Source of the DNA: Saliterribacillus persicus
Lineage (GTDB): Bacteria > Bacillota > Bacilli > Bacillales > Amphibacillaceae
Assembly (NCBI RefSeq): GCF_003337485.1
Contig: NZ_QPJJ01000008.1
Span: forward strand, 62,001-126,000
Direction of reading: 5' to 3'
Length of the DNA: 64,000 bases
Position 1 is the first letter of the stretch. The number at the start of each line of letters is the position of its first letter. Shown one piece after another: positions 1 through 10,668 of the stretch. The notes under the pieces are model-generated. The model made no database searches. It had not been told where the DNA came from and saw only the letters and a program-made list of their open reading frames with translations. Made by a program: the position numbers and the translations under genes.

Positions 1-1005
1 TGCTAAGTGGTGCATTTTTGCACCAGCATCTTGGGTTTGTCCTTTACCTGCTAAAGCAATAGATAGTGTCATACCACGTGACCCTTCTCCTTTTAAGATA
101 ACAGCAGGATACTTCATGGTTAATTTAGAACCGATATTACCATCGATCCATTCCATTGTAGCATTCGCATCACATATAGCACGCTTTGTAACTAAGTTAT
201 ACACATTGTTTGCCCAGTTTTGAATAGTAGTATAACGGCAATAAGCATTTTCTTTTACGAAAATTTCTACTACTGCACTGTGCAATGAATTAGTTGTATA
301 AGTTGGTGCTGTACATCCTTCTACATAATGAACGGATGCCCCTTCATCAACAATAATTAAGGTACGTTCAAATTGACCCATATTTTCCGAATTAATACGG
401 AAATAAGCTTGTAGTGGTGTATCAGTTTTTACACCTTTAGGAACATAGATAAACGATCCACCAGACCATACAGCTGAGTTTAAAGCTGAGAATTTATTAT
501 CCGAAGACGGAATAACTTTCCCGAAATATTCTCTGAATAAATCTTCATTTTCTTTTAGTGCTGTATCGGTATCTTTAAAAAGAATACCTAGATCTGTTAA
601 ATCTTGCTTTAAGTTATGGTAAACCACTTCTGATTCATATTGTGCAGAAACACCAGCTAAATACTTTTGCTCTGCTTCAGGGATACCTAGTTTATCAAAT
701 GTTTGCTTGATTTCTTCAGGTACTTCATCCCATGATCTTTCAGAACGTTCTGATGGCTTCACATAATACGTAATTTCATCAAAATCAAGTTCAGAAAGGT
801 CACCACCCCACTGTGGCATTGGTTTCTTGTAGAATTGCTCTAACGCCTTTAAGCGATAATCCAACATCCACTGTGGTTCTTCTTTCATTCGTGAAATTTC
901 TTCTACTATATTTTTCGTAAGACCTTTTTCTGTTCTGAAAATAGAAATATCTCTGTCATGGAAACCATATTTATATTCTCCAACTTCAGGTGCTTTTTTA
1001 GCCAT
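1..1005 (-). CDS. sufB: Fe-S cluster scaffold subunit SufB (partial, C-terminus outside window)
   Basis: SufB is the core of the SufBC2D complex, on which Fe-S clusters are built in the cytoplasm. The first 335 residues are present; the family is about 465 long, so the C-terminal part lies beyond the left edge. The N-terminus begins [19 protein letters not shown], and the beta-helix region is recognisable ([14 protein letters not shown], followed by the [14 protein letters not shown] segment typical of SufB). The start is the ATG at 1003-1005, preceded by a strong TAAGGAGGT site that overlaps the sufU stop codon. It is the last gene of sufC-sufD-sufS-sufU-sufB, the order known from Bacillus subtilis. 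Identification is firm; nothing can be said about the missing C-terminus. Confidence 0.97.
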   Translation of the reverse strand, partial: MAKKAPEVGEYKYGFHDRDISIFRTEKGLTKNIVEEISRMKEEPQWMLDYRLKALEQFYKKPMPQWGGDLSELDFDEITYYVKPSERSERSWDEVPEEIKQTFDKLGIPEAEQKYLAGVSAQYESEVVYHNLKQDLTDLGILFKDTDTALKENEDLFREYFGKVIPSSDNKFSALNSAVWSGGSFIYVPKGVKTDTPLQAYFRINSENMGQFERTLIIVDEGASVHYVEGCTAPTYTTNSLHSAVVEIFVKENAYCRYTTIQNWANNVYNLVTKRAICDANATMEWIDGNIGSKLTMKYPAVILKGEGSRGMTLSIALAGKGQTQDAGAKMHHLA

Positions 1006-1017
1006 TTTATTACCTCC

Positions 1018-3975
<2,958 letters not shown>

Positions 3976-3990
3976 ACAACCCCTCCTTAC

Positions 3991-4776
3991 TTATGCGTTT
4001 TGTCCTACAGTTTCGTCTTCGATTCCAAGCTCTTGCTTGATCCAGTCATAACCTTCCGCTTCTAAACGATGCGCTAATTCAGGTCCCCCAGATTTAACAA
4101 TACGACCTTGCATCATCACGTGAACGTGGTCAGGCGTAATATAGTCAAGTAAACGTTGGTAGTGAGTAATTATTAAACAACCAAACGATTCATTTCTTAG
4201 TTTATTAATTCCTTTAGATACTACTTTTAATGCATCTATATCTAAACCTGAATCGATTTCATCCAAAATACCGATTGCTGGTTTAAGCATCATAAGCTGT
4301 AAAATTTCGTTGCGTTTCTTTTCCCCGCCTGAGAAGCCTTCATTCAAATAACGTTGAGCCATGTTTTTATCCATCTCTAGATAATCCATAGCTGCGTCCA
4401 TTTCTTTAATAAACTTCATTAAAGGAATTTCGTCACCTTCTTCACGGTGAGAATTTATAGAAGAACGCAAGAAATCAGAAGTTGTTACCCCACTAATTTC
4501 ACTTGGATATTGCATAGCTAAAAATAAGCCAGCTTGTGCACGCTCATCCACTTCCATCTCTAATACATCTTTACCGTCAAGTGAGATAGAGCCTTTTGTT
4601 ACTTCGTACTTAGGGTGACCCATGATTGCTGAAGCAAGTGTTGATTTTCCAGTACCATTTGGTCCCATTACAGCGTGAAATTCTCCACCTGTTATTGTTA
4701 GATTAACACCTTTTAATATTTGTTGACCTTCAATTTCTACATGAAGATCTTTGATTTCTAAAGTTGAAACTGCCAT
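3991..4776 (-). CDS. sufC: Fe-S assembly ATPase SufC
   Basis: SufC is the cytoplasmic ABC-type ATPase that drives conformational change in the SufBC2D scaffold. The 261-residue protein has Walker A (GPNGTGKSTL), the SufC-specific signature FSGGEKKRNE and Walker B with IGILDEIDSGLD. It carries no membrane domain. The ATG start has a GGAGG site eight to nine bases upstream. It is the first gene of the operon, behind a plausible sigma-A promoter and a Fur-like box, so regulation of the whole Suf system probably acts here. Confidence 0.97.
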   Translation of the reverse strand: MAVSTLEIKDLHVEIEGQQILKGVNLTITGGEFHAVMGPNGTGKSTLASAIMGHPKYEVTKGSISLDGKDVLEMEVDERAQAGLFLAMQYPSEISGVTTSDFLRSSINSHREEGDEIPLMKFIKEMDAAMDYLEMDKNMAQRYLNEGFSGGEKKRNEILQLMMLKPAIGILDEIDSGLDIDALKVVSKGINKLRNESFGCLIITHYQRLLDYITPDHVHVMMQGRIVKSGGPELAHRLEAEGYDWIKQELGIEDETVGQNA

Positions 4777-4827
4777 ACTTAATTACCTCCAGAACTTGTG
4801 ATATTTATATTTTTGCAAAGAATAGAA

Positions 4828-4842
4828 TGATACCCATTCTCA
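4828..4842. promoter_or_regulatory. Fur-like box upstream of sufC
   Basis: TGATACCCATTCTCA matches the 7-1-7 Fur consensus TGATAATNATTATCA at 11 of 14 positions. It lies about 10-24 bases downstream of the predicted suf transcription start, a position where binding would block transcription. The half-site GAGAAT is repeated just upstream. This is a motif match only; suf is not a classical Fur target as far as I recall. Confidence 0.3.
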
Positions 4843-4858
4843 CTTTATTCTCATTACA

Positions 4859-4887
4859 ATCTTATACTATTTCGAATCTATTATCAA
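4859..4887 (-). promoter_or_regulatory. Predicted sigma-A promoter of the suf operon
   Basis: On the minus strand, TTGATA (4882-4887) and TAAGAT (4859-4864) are separated by 17 bases, about 85 bases upstream of the sufC start. The -35 matches 5 of 6 consensus bases and the -10 matches 4 of 6. No better pair was found between sufC and the upstream terminator. Confidence 0.5.
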
Positions 4888-4993
4888 CCTTTACGCCAAA
4901 CCTGATTAGTCTACAAGGTGTAGCTATTACCTAGTGTATCAGATTAACTTCGAACTGTTTACAAATCTCAACATTTATTTTTTTCCAAAATAA

Positions 4994-5024
4994 AAACTCC
5001 AGTAATTGGAATATACTGGAGTTT
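4994..5024 (-). terminator. Rho-independent terminator after the small ORF
   Basis: The arms AAACTCCAG and CTGGAGTTT form a perfect 9-bp stem. On the minus strand it is followed by TTTTATTTT, just after the stop codon of the small ORF at 5037. A weaker T-run exists on the plus strand, but no gene would need it there. Confidence 0.75.
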
Positions 5025-5036
5025 CTGTTTTTTATA

Positions 5037-5231
5037 TTATCGATGCACTTGGCGATCTAATTCACTGATTAATTTTTGGCTTTGTACGTGGCTTTCATAT
5101 CTTTCTTTTTCAATTTCTAGGCGTTGGTCTAACTTACTACCATATTCTGCATAGCCAACTCCGTGCGCTTGATGCATTGCTTTTTCCATTTCACTCGTGT
5201 AATTTAGTTCAACCTTATGGTCACTAATAAT
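5037..5231 (-). CDS. Small hypothetical protein, possible ATT start
   Basis: An unrecognised short reading frame. From the internal ATG (5187-5189) it encodes 50 residues, hydrophilic and rich in Glu, Lys, His and Arg, beginning MEKAMHQAHGVGYAEYGSK; it looks helical. The ATG has no ribosome site, but the frame stays open upstream to an ATT codon (5229-5231). A GAAAGGA site lies seven bases before that ATT, which would give 64 residues. ATT is a rare start, known from infC. A terminator follows immediately. No membrane segment or cysteine motif is seen, and no function can be proposed. Confidence 0.55.
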   Translation of the reverse strand: MISDHKVELNYTSEMEKAMHQAHGVGYAEYGSKLDQRLEIEKERYESHVQSQKLISELDRQVHR

Positions 5232-5433
5232 AAATCAATCCTTTCAAATTTTGTACATGAATAATTGTAGCATCCACTATTTCCGTAAACAAAGAGGAAA
5301 CAAGATGGTTCAAAACTGTATATCCCTTTTTAAACCACTGTGAATAATAGACATCTTATTTCCTGCAAAATACGTAGCATATGCTCCGTATAAATCATAT
5401 ATCCTCTCCAGGAAATTTTTAAACATAAAAATA

Positions 5434-5455
5434 TCCCTTGGATATTATCAAGGGA
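5434..5455 (-). terminator. Probable terminator downstream of yusE-like gene
   Basis: TCCCTTG and CAAGGGA form a 7-bp stem with an 8-base loop. On the minus strand it is followed by TATTTTTATG. It lies about 25 bases after the stop of the thioredoxin-like gene. Confidence 0.65.
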
Positions 5456-5477
5456 GTTAGATCAATACATCTATGAA

Positions 5478-5804
5478 TTATCTAATGGCATTTGTCTGTT
5501 TCCACTTTAAAACATGTTCATATATTTTTGGTACTGATTCAAATGCATATAATCGTGCCGAAACACCAGTTATTGTTAAGTGGATCAATGCTGGCACACT
5601 CTCTATTTTTTCCTCTTGCATGAATTCTGGAAACATGGAACCATTTAACCGATAAATATTTACTTCAGATTCCATTTCATCTACTACTTTTAACATTCTT
5701 TCTGCCAATTGACAGGTAGCACAAAACGGGGTGTGCACAAAAATTATACTTGAATTGGTATCCTGCTTGATACTATTAAAAATTTCTTTCGATACTTCTA
5801 TCAT
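5478..5804 (-). CDS. yusE: Thioredoxin-like protein, YusE type
   Basis: A small cytoplasmic thiol-disulfide protein of the thioredoxin fold, 108 residues from the ATG. The active-site motif is CATC, in HTPFCATCQLAERML near residue 30, replacing the usual CGPC. The cis-proline segment is VPALIHL. A GTG codon three residues upstream is an alternative start; neither start has a strong ribosome site. It follows the toprim gene by a few bases, so the two form an operon, as yusE and yusF do near gcvH in B. subtilis. The physiological partner is not known. Confidence 0.8.
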   Translation of the reverse strand: MIEVSKEIFNSIKQDTNSSIIFVHTPFCATCQLAERMLKVVDEMESEVNIYRLNGSMFPEFMQEEKIESVPALIHLTITGVSARLYAFESVPKIYEHVLKWKQTNAIR

Positions 5805-5820
5805 ATGCTTCACACTTTCA

Positions 5821-6171
5821 TTATAAATAATTTGGATTTACCGCAATGCTGCCTGAAACGAGTACACTGGCTAATAATGATTCGGGCGTTGCAGCTACTT
5901 CACGAAATGCTCGATCTATATATAAGTGTACAGCATGAGGTAATTCTCTTTTCAGTTGCTTCCGTAGTTTTTTTCCGGCTTGATCTTCATCAACTAAAAT
6001 CACCACTTCTCTATGGTCTAAATCAAAAGTTTCGATTAAAGTTTCTAATTTTTCCATTCCAATTGTTCCATTCGTACATATAATTTCAAGATTTTCATTA
6101 ATCATTTTTTCTATTTTCTTTTTATCTGATAGCCCTTCAACAATGATTATTTTTCCTTCATTATTACACAT
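5821..6171 (-). CDS. yusF: Small stand-alone toprim-domain protein, YusF type
   Basis: A single toprim domain, the metal-binding nucleotidyl-transfer/hydrolysis fold of primases, topoisomerases and RNase M5. The conserved glutamate is in KIIIVEGLSDKKKI and the DxD-like motif is in VVILVDEDQAGKKLRK. The 116-residue protein has no other domain and ends with VNPNYL. Small toprim proteins of this kind sit beside gcvH in Bacillus; their substrate is unknown to me. Starts at GTG 6213 or GTG 6183 would lengthen it, but the ATG at 6169-6171 begins the domain and has a distant GGAG. RNase M5-like processing is possible but unproven. Confidence 0.75.
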   Translation of the reverse strand: MCNNEGKIIIVEGLSDKKKIEKMINENLEIICTNGTIGMEKLETLIETFDLDHREVVILVDEDQAGKKLRKQLKRELPHAVHLYIDRAFREVAATPESLLASVLVSGSIAVNPNYL

Positions 6172-6290
6172 ATGTCCATCCACTCCGGTTAAAGAAATGC
6201 CTAGCAAGAACACATTTTAAATTTTTTATAGTTCTATTTTTTAAATAATTATACAGAATTGCTAAGGCTCAATCTAATTATATAGAAAGA

Positions 6291-6321
6291 GATAGCATTT
6301 GTCTTCTACACAAATGCTATC
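6291..6321 (-). terminator. Terminator hairpin after gcvH
   Basis: GATAGCATTTG and CAAATGCTATC form a perfect 11-bp stem with a 9-base loop just past the gcvH stop. The following minus-strand sequence is only moderately T-rich (TCTTTCTAT), so termination may be incomplete. Confidence 0.65.
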
Positions 6322-6336
6322 TGTTTACAGTGAGAG

Positions 6337-6720
6337 TTACATTTCTTCTACTTTTTCTTGATAAGATTTCGCGTCTAAAAGTTCTTCTAATTGTGATTCG
6401 TCAGTAACTTCTATTTTAATCATCCAAGCTTTCTCAAATGGGGATTCATTCACTAGCTCAGGACTATCTTCTAATTCCGCATTCACTTCAATTACTGTTC
6501 CACTAATCGGTGCATATAGTTCAGAAACTGTTTTAACCGATTCTGCGCTACCAAATGGTTCAGATACAATTACGTCTTCCCCTGTAGCGGGCAGTTCAAT
6601 AAAAACAATGTCCCCTAATTCTGATTGAGCATGCTCTGTAATTCCTACTGTTGCAACATTATCTTCTACTTTTACCCAAACATGTTCGATTGAATATAAT
6701 AAGTCTTGTGGTAATGACAT
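6337..6720 (-). CDS. gcvH: Glycine cleavage system H protein
   Basis: GcvH carries a lipoyl group between the P, T and L proteins of the glycine cleavage system. In Firmicutes it also relays octanoate in lipoate synthesis (LipM to LipL). The 127-residue protein has the lipoyl site at Lys63 in [17 protein letters not shown] and the N-terminal [16 protein letters not shown] motif. None of the other gcv genes is nearby. A stand-alone gcvH next to yusI and yusF is the B. subtilis arrangement and fits the octanoyl-relay role. Confidence 0.97.
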   Translation of the reverse strand: MSLPQDLLYSIEHVWVKVEDNVATVGITEHAQSELGDIVFIELPATGEDVIVSEPFGSAESVKTVSELYAPISGTVIEVNAELEDSPELVNESPFEKAWMIKIEVTDESQLEELLDAKSYQEKVEEM

Positions 6721-6791
6721 CTAGCATTTCCTCCTTAGTTTCGTAAAATAATTATTCGCTGATATATAATAAGCATAGTTGAATCTTAATG

Positions 6792-7145
6792 TTATTTCCA
6801 CGTATTAGCAAATACTTCTTCTTTAAAACCAACAGTTGCTTGATTATCCCCTACTACTATTGGTCTTTTTATTAACATTCCATCAGATGTTAAATAGGTA
6901 AGCTTTTCATCGTCTGATGCGTCTTTAAGTTTCTCTTTAAGATTCAATTCGCGATATTTTTTCCCACTTGTGTTAAATAATTTCTTTATTTCTAGACCGC
7001 TTTTATTAAGGATATCCTTTAATTCTTCCTTAGTTGGGGGTGAATCAACTATATGTACTGCTTGATATTCTACTTCATTTTGATCTAACCATTTTTTTGC
7101 TTGTTTACACGTTCCACAGTTTGGATACCAATAAAAAGTTAACAT
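6792..7145 (-). CDS. yusI: ArsC/Spx-family protein, YusI type
   Basis: A 117-residue member of the ArsC/Spx/MgsR fold family. The N-terminal PNCGTCKQA holds the CxxC thiol pair (Cys10, Cys13). The C-terminal half has LIKRPIVVGD, the Arg-Pro motif of the family. Spx-like proteins bind RNA polymerase, while YusI-like proteins have no firm function, so a reductase or regulatory role stays open. The ATG at 7143-7145 is chosen because GGAGG lies eight bases upstream; a longer frame would start at a TTG within that site. It lies upstream of gcvH as in B. subtilis. Confidence 0.85.
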   Translation of the reverse strand: MLTFYWYPNCGTCKQAKKWLDQNEVEYQAVHIVDSPPTKEELKDILNKSGLEIKKLFNTSGKKYRELNLKEKLKDASDDEKLTYLTSDGMLIKRPIVVGDNQATVGFKEEVFANTWK

Positions 7146-7288
7146 TTTAAAAACCTCCAATTACTATCTTGTCTCTTTTTTATTTTATCCAAAAGTTATC
7201 TTTGTTCGCAAGTAATGTTTCTTTTATGCTAATGCATAAATTTGTTTCATAGGAACATGATAAAGATATAAAAAGGAGGCTATAAAGA

Positions 7289-7525
7289 ATGCAACATCAC
7301 CCCAATACCGAAAGTCAAAAAATGAACCAACCACCCGAAATGGTAAGTAATAAGGATCACTTATATCTAACTGACATGCTTTCTTGGACATTGTTAGCCG
7401 CAAAGAAAGCACACTTTTATACGCAGCAATGTTCTAATAAAGATGTGAAACAAGCACTAACTAAAGCACAAGAAATGCATCAGCACCATTACGAAAAAAT
7501 ATTGCATCATTTAAATCGTAACTAG
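7289..7525 (+). CDS. Spore coat protein, CotF-like (short)
   Basis: A 78-residue protein resembling the N-terminal half of the CotF family. The region DHLYLTDMLSWTLLAAKKAHFYTQQC is the helix pair that usually precedes the coat-specific region, and the tail is His-rich (MHQHHYEKILHHL). It starts with ATG behind AAAAAGGAGG and sits seven bases before the next start, so the two are co-transcribed. The expected role is assembly into the spore coat late in sporulation. The assignment rests on family resemblance; no clear sigma-K or sigma-G promoter was identified. Confidence 0.65.
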   Translation: MQHHPNTESQKMNQPPEMVSNKDHLYLTDMLSWTLLAAKKAHFYTQQCSNKDVKQALTKAQEMHQHHYEKILHHLNRN

Positions 7526-7538
7526 AAGGAGAATGTCC

Positions 7539-7865
7539 ATGAATTCCAACTCGAACAAAATTCAGAACCCTGAAACGCCTGTTATGAAAAGTTCACAGAT
7601 GAGTGATCGTGATTTTTTAAACGATATGCTCACAACTGAAAAATACTTAACAGCTTCCTTTAATTATGCAATCAATGAAGCAAGTAACCAAACGATCTAC
7701 CAAGATTTAATGCGAATTTCAGAAGATGTTCATCAATGCCAGCGCGACCTTTATAATACAATGTTTGCAAATGGATGGTACAGCTTAACAACAGCAGACA
7801 CTGCTACCCTACAGCAATCCTATCAACAGTTCGAAGGTTACAAACAACAATTACCACTTCACTAG
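7539..7865 (+). CDS. Spore coat protein, CotF family
   Basis: A 108-residue CotF-domain protein: the segment SDRDFLNDMLTTEKYLTASF is the hallmark N-terminal helix, and the C-terminal part is Gln- and Tyr-rich (LQQSYQQFEGYKQQ). ATG 7539 is preferred over ATG 7533 because the AAGGAG site then has normal spacing. It forms a pair with the preceding gene, followed by a strong terminator, so this is a bicistronic coat unit. CotF-like proteins are coat or forespore proteins, and the exact position in the coat is unknown. Confidence 0.75.
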   Translation: MNSNSNKIQNPETPVMKSSQMSDRDFLNDMLTTEKYLTASFNYAINEASNQTIYQDLMRISEDVHQCQRDLYNTMFANGWYSLTTADTATLQQSYQQFEGYKQQLPLH

Positions 7866-7889
7866 CGTATATGTTATTATATTAAATGC

Positions 7890-7917
7890 CCGAACATACT
7901 TAAATGTTCGGTTTTTT
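7890..7917 (+). terminator. Rho-independent terminator of the coat gene pair
   Basis: CCGAACAT and ATGTTCGG form a perfect 8-bp stem with a 6-base loop, followed directly by TTTTTTATT. Confidence 0.9.
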
Positions 7918-8015
7918 ATTGTTTGACTAGCTTATAGATAAGATACTGTCTCATCTAATGGTATGTCATTCATTGGAAAGTCATTCAGAGGAGATCTAAA
8001 ACGGAACTGTTCTTA

Positions 8016-8044
8016 TTTACAAATTAAACAGAGAACGGTAGAAT
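8016..8044 (+). promoter_or_regulatory. Sigma-A promoter of the znu operon
   Basis: TTTACA (8016-8021) and TAGAAT (8039-8044) are separated by exactly 17 bases, each matching 5 of 6 consensus bases. The predicted leader is about 40 bases. I did not find a Zur box of the B. subtilis TCGTAATnATTACGA type here, so the operator used by the linked regulator is unresolved. Confidence 0.65.
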
Positions 8045-8093
8045 AAGAAAGAAGAAATGTATAATGAAAGATTATGTTTTTAGGAGGGATTCC

Positions 8094-8849
8094 ATGAGCG
8101 AATCCATTGTTAATATGAGTAAGGTAACATTTTCATATGATGATAAAAAATCACTTGACCAGGTTGATTTTAATATAGAGCGTGGTTCTTTCATCGGACT
8201 AGTTGGCCCCAATGGCGGTGGTAAGACTACCTTAATTAAATTATTATTAGGATTAGAAAAACCAAATTCAGGAGAGATCACCCTATTTAATACACCCAGT
8301 AATAAATTTAAAGATTGGAATAAAATAGGTTATGTATCCCAAAAAGCCAATTCCTTTAATAGAGGATTTCCCGCAACTGTTGAAGAAGTGGTATCGATGG
8401 GCCTAACTTCAAAGATTGGTTATTTTAAATTTTTCCGATCTGCTGATCGCAAAAAGGTTTACAATGCAATCGAACAAGTGGGTATGGCTTCCTATCTAAA
8501 AGAAAATGTGGGCGACTTATCAGGCGGGCAACAGCAAAGAATATTTATTGCAAGAGCATTAGTCAGCAATCCTGAGTTATTGATATTAGATGAGCCTACG
8601 GTTGGAGTGGATGCAGAGAACGTTAAACGCTTTTATGATCTTCTGCATCATTTAAATGAAAAAGAAGGAATAACACTTCTTTTAGTAACTCATGATATTG
8701 GGACCATGACAGCTCATGCCACAAAAGTTGCCTGTATAAATAAACATTTACATTTTCATGGAGATGCGAAGTCATTTCAATCATTAGATCAGGAGGCTTT
8801 ATCTACGATATATGGTCATCCGCTTCAGGTTGTTACACACAACCACTAA
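8094..8849 (+). CDS. znuC: Zinc/manganese ABC transporter ATPase (ZnuC type)
   Basis: The ATP-binding subunit of a high-affinity metal importer of the ZnuABC/AdcABC class. The 251-residue protein has Walker A GPNGGGKTTL, signature LSGGQQQR and Walker B LLILDEPTVGVD. The C-terminus is His-rich (HLHFHGDAK and THNH at the very end), as in many zinc ATPases. ATG 8094 is chosen since AGGAGGG lies six bases before it. It heads an operon with znuB and a Fur-family regulator. The binding protein gene (znuA) is not present and must be elsewhere. Zinc is favoured over manganese by the linked Zur-like regulator. Confidence 0.9.
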   Translation: MSESIVNMSKVTFSYDDKKSLDQVDFNIERGSFIGLVGPNGGGKTTLIKLLLGLEKPNSGEITLFNTPSNKFKDWNKIGYVSQKANSFNRGFPATVEEVVSMGLTSKIGYFKFFRSADRKKVYNAIEQVGMASYLKENVGDLSGGQQQRIFIARALVSNPELLILDEPTVGVDAENVKRFYDLLHHLNEKEGITLLLVTHDIGTMTAHATKVACINKHLHFHGDAKSFQSLDQEALSTIYGHPLQVVTHNH

Positions 8850-8875
8850 TCGCATCATATGTTGGAGGAAACTAC

Positions 8876-9730
8876 ATGCTGACACATTTTTTTGAATATG
8901 AATTTTTAAGAAATACTTTTTTTACTGGTTTAATAATTGGCATTATTGCACCCTTACTAGGAACCTTTATTGTTGTTAGAAGGCTTTCCTTAATTGCGGA
9001 TGCACTTTCACACGTTACCTTGGCCGGCATTGCATTTGGTCTATTAATGGAGAAAAAAGTTGGTCCAGGTATCATTACACCCTTTTATAGTGGATTAATA
9101 TCTTCTGTCATTGGTTCTGTGTTTATTGAGAAATTAAGAGGTATATATAAAGCCTACCAAGAGCTTGCGATACCAATAATTCTATCAGGTGGTGTAGGGT
9201 TCAGCGTTATTTTTATTGCTTTAGCTAATGGCTTTAATACAGATCTTTATAATTATCTTTTTGGTTCAGTCTCTGCTGTTAGTAGGCAGGATTTATGGAG
9301 CATCATGATTATTGCAATCATTGTTATTACCGTTATCATCCTCTTTTATAAAGAATTATTTATGCTATCCTTTGATGAAGAACATGCAGTAGTATCTGGA
9401 ATTCATGCTAAATATATTCATTTTATTTTTATTGTATTAACTGCTCTTGTTATCGCTGCCTCCATCCGGATCGTTGGTGTACTACTCGTCTCAGCATTAA
9501 TGACTTTACCTGTTGCAGCAAGTATTCGAATTGCAAAAGGATTTAAGCAAACCATACTTTTTTCAATTATAATTGGAGAAATAAGTGTTATTTCAGGTTT
9601 AATCTTTGGTTATTATTTTGAAATACCACCAGGTGGAACGATTGTTATGGCATTATTAATTATTTTAGTCGGAACAATTTTCGGGAAAAAGCTTTATACA
9701 AAAAAGTTGAAATCCAATAGCTATGCATAA
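8876..9730 (+). CDS. znuB: Zinc ABC transporter permease (ZnuB type)
   Basis: The membrane subunit of the metal importer, family ABC-3. The 284-residue protein has about eight hydrophobic segments and the conserved N-terminal GLIIGIIAPLLGTFIVVRRLSLIADALSH region, in which the DALSH motif is diagnostic. It starts at ATG with TTGGAGGAA upstream, 26 bases after znuC. Its last codons and stop fall within a 29-base sequence that is tandemly duplicated, but the encoded C-terminus (KLKSNSYA) is unaffected because the first copy contains the stop. Confidence 0.92.
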   Translation: MLTHFFEYEFLRNTFFTGLIIGIIAPLLGTFIVVRRLSLIADALSHVTLAGIAFGLLMEKKVGPGIITPFYSGLISSVIGSVFIEKLRGIYKAYQELAIPIILSGGVGFSVIFIALANGFNTDLYNYLFGSVSAVSRQDLWSIMIIAIIVITVIILFYKELFMLSFDEEHAVVSGIHAKYIHFIFIVLTALVIAASIRIVGVLLVSALMTLPVAASIRIAKGFKQTILFSIIIGEISVISGLIFGYYFEIPPGGTIVMALLIILVGTIFGKKLYTKKLKSNSYA

Positions 9731-9757
9731 AAAAGTTGAAATCCAATAGCTATGCAT
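9700..9757 (+). repeat. Perfect 29-bp tandem duplication at the znuB/zur junction
   Basis: Bases 9700-9728 and 9729-9757 are identical (AAAAAAGTTGAAATCC... ending CTATGCAT), and an AAAAAA run continues after the second copy. The first copy contains the last znuB codons and the start of its stop. The second lies in the intergenic gap just before the zur ribosome site. Identity of the copies suggests a recent slippage duplication. Confidence 0.97.
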
Positions 9758-9774
9758 AAAAAAGGAGCGATCAT

Positions 9775-10197
9775 ATGGACACAAATAAAATGAACACTAA
9801 ACAAGCGCTCAACCTATTAAAGCAAAACGGATACAAATATACTGGAAAACGTGAAGATATGATACATTTTTTCGATAAAGAAAATAGGTATCGAACAGCG
9901 AAGGATCTCTTACATCATATGGAACCTAACTATAAAGGTATCAGTGTAGATACGATTTATCGAAACCTACATCTATTTCATTCACTTGGGATTTTAGAAT
10001 CTACTGACTTAAACGGGGAAAAACACTTCAGGATGAAATGTGATCATCATCACCACCATCATTTCATATGTAAAAATTGTGGAGAAACAAAGGAGATTCA
10101 TCACTGTCCAATGGACAAAATAGTTCAGGAATTGGACAGTTATGAAGTCGAAGATCATAAATTTGAAATATATGGATTCTGTCCAGCTTGTAAGTAG
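9775..10197 (+). CDS. zur: Fur-family zinc regulator (Zur-like) with natural His6 run
   Basis: A 140-residue metal-responsive repressor. Residues 1-80 form the winged helix (DTIYRNLHLFHSLGILE), and the rest is the dimerisation and metal-binding domain. Two structural zinc CxxC pairs are visible, CKNC (99-102) and CPAC (136-139). The region before the first pair carries six consecutive histidines (91-96), much more than the usual HHH of the family. Co-transcription with znuCB indicates zinc control of uptake. The start ATG follows AAAAAGGAG. Assignment as Zur rather than Fur or PerR is by context. Confidence 0.85.
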   Translation: MDTNKMNTKQALNLLKQNGYKYTGKREDMIHFFDKENRYRTAKDLLHHMEPNYKGISVDTIYRNLHLFHSLGILESTDLNGEKHFRMKCDHHHHHHFICKNCGETKEIHHCPMDKIVQELDSYEVEDHKFEIYGFCPACK

Positions 10198-10222
10198 ACA
10201 TTTTAAAAGGTATGTGAAATAG

Positions 10223-10663
10223 ATGGCAAAAAGATTAAAGATACAAATATTTCAGTTTAGTTTAATAGGTATAAGTAATGCAGTAGTAGATATAGGATCA
10301 TTAAACTTATTCCTGTGGCTGTGGCCGACACAAGCAGCAGGATTACTACTAACATTTAATACATTGGCTTATACCTTAGCTATCCTTAACAGCTATTTTT
10401 GGAATACGATTTATACATTTAAACATGCTGCTAATAAAAACAGAACAGAGTTCAGTTTATTTATCGCACAGGCAGTCATTGCACTACTAATAAGTAATGT
10501 AACCTTTATTGGTGCAATCCAACTTTTTCAGCAATTTCCATTTCAAACGCCTTCTAATTTTGTTATGCAGAATACGGCTAAAATACTAGCTATGTTTACT
10601 TCATCTAGCTTTAGTTTTATTGTTATGAAATTTTTTCTATTCAAAGATAAACCAAAAAACTAA
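10223..10663 (+). CDS. GtrA-family membrane protein
   Basis: A 146-residue protein with four predicted membrane segments, of the GtrA/DPMS type. Such proteins are thought to flip or present polyprenyl-linked sugars for cell-envelope glycosylation. The N-terminal FSLIGISNAVVDIGSLNLFLW and the middle NSYFWNTIYTFK match the family pattern. It follows zur by 25 bases and could be read through from the znu operon, but a functional link to zinc is not evident. It ends only five bases before the convergent uspA stop. Confidence 0.85.
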   Translation: MAKRLKIQIFQFSLIGISNAVVDIGSLNLFLWLWPTQAAGLLLTFNTLAYTLAILNSYFWNTIYTFKHAANKNRTEFSLFIAQAVIALLISNVTFIGAIQLFQQFPFQTPSNFVMQNTAKILAMFTSSSFSFIVMKFFLFKDKPKN

Positions 10664-10668
10664 AGGTT

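Noticed and set aside
7224-7412. Minus-strand frame opposite the short coat gene
   Set aside because: It is the reverse of a real gene with a good ribosome site and family match on the plus strand.
7921-8093. Zur operator before znuC
   Set aside because: Only weak dyad symmetry is present; no TCGTAATnATTACGA-like sequence could be supported.
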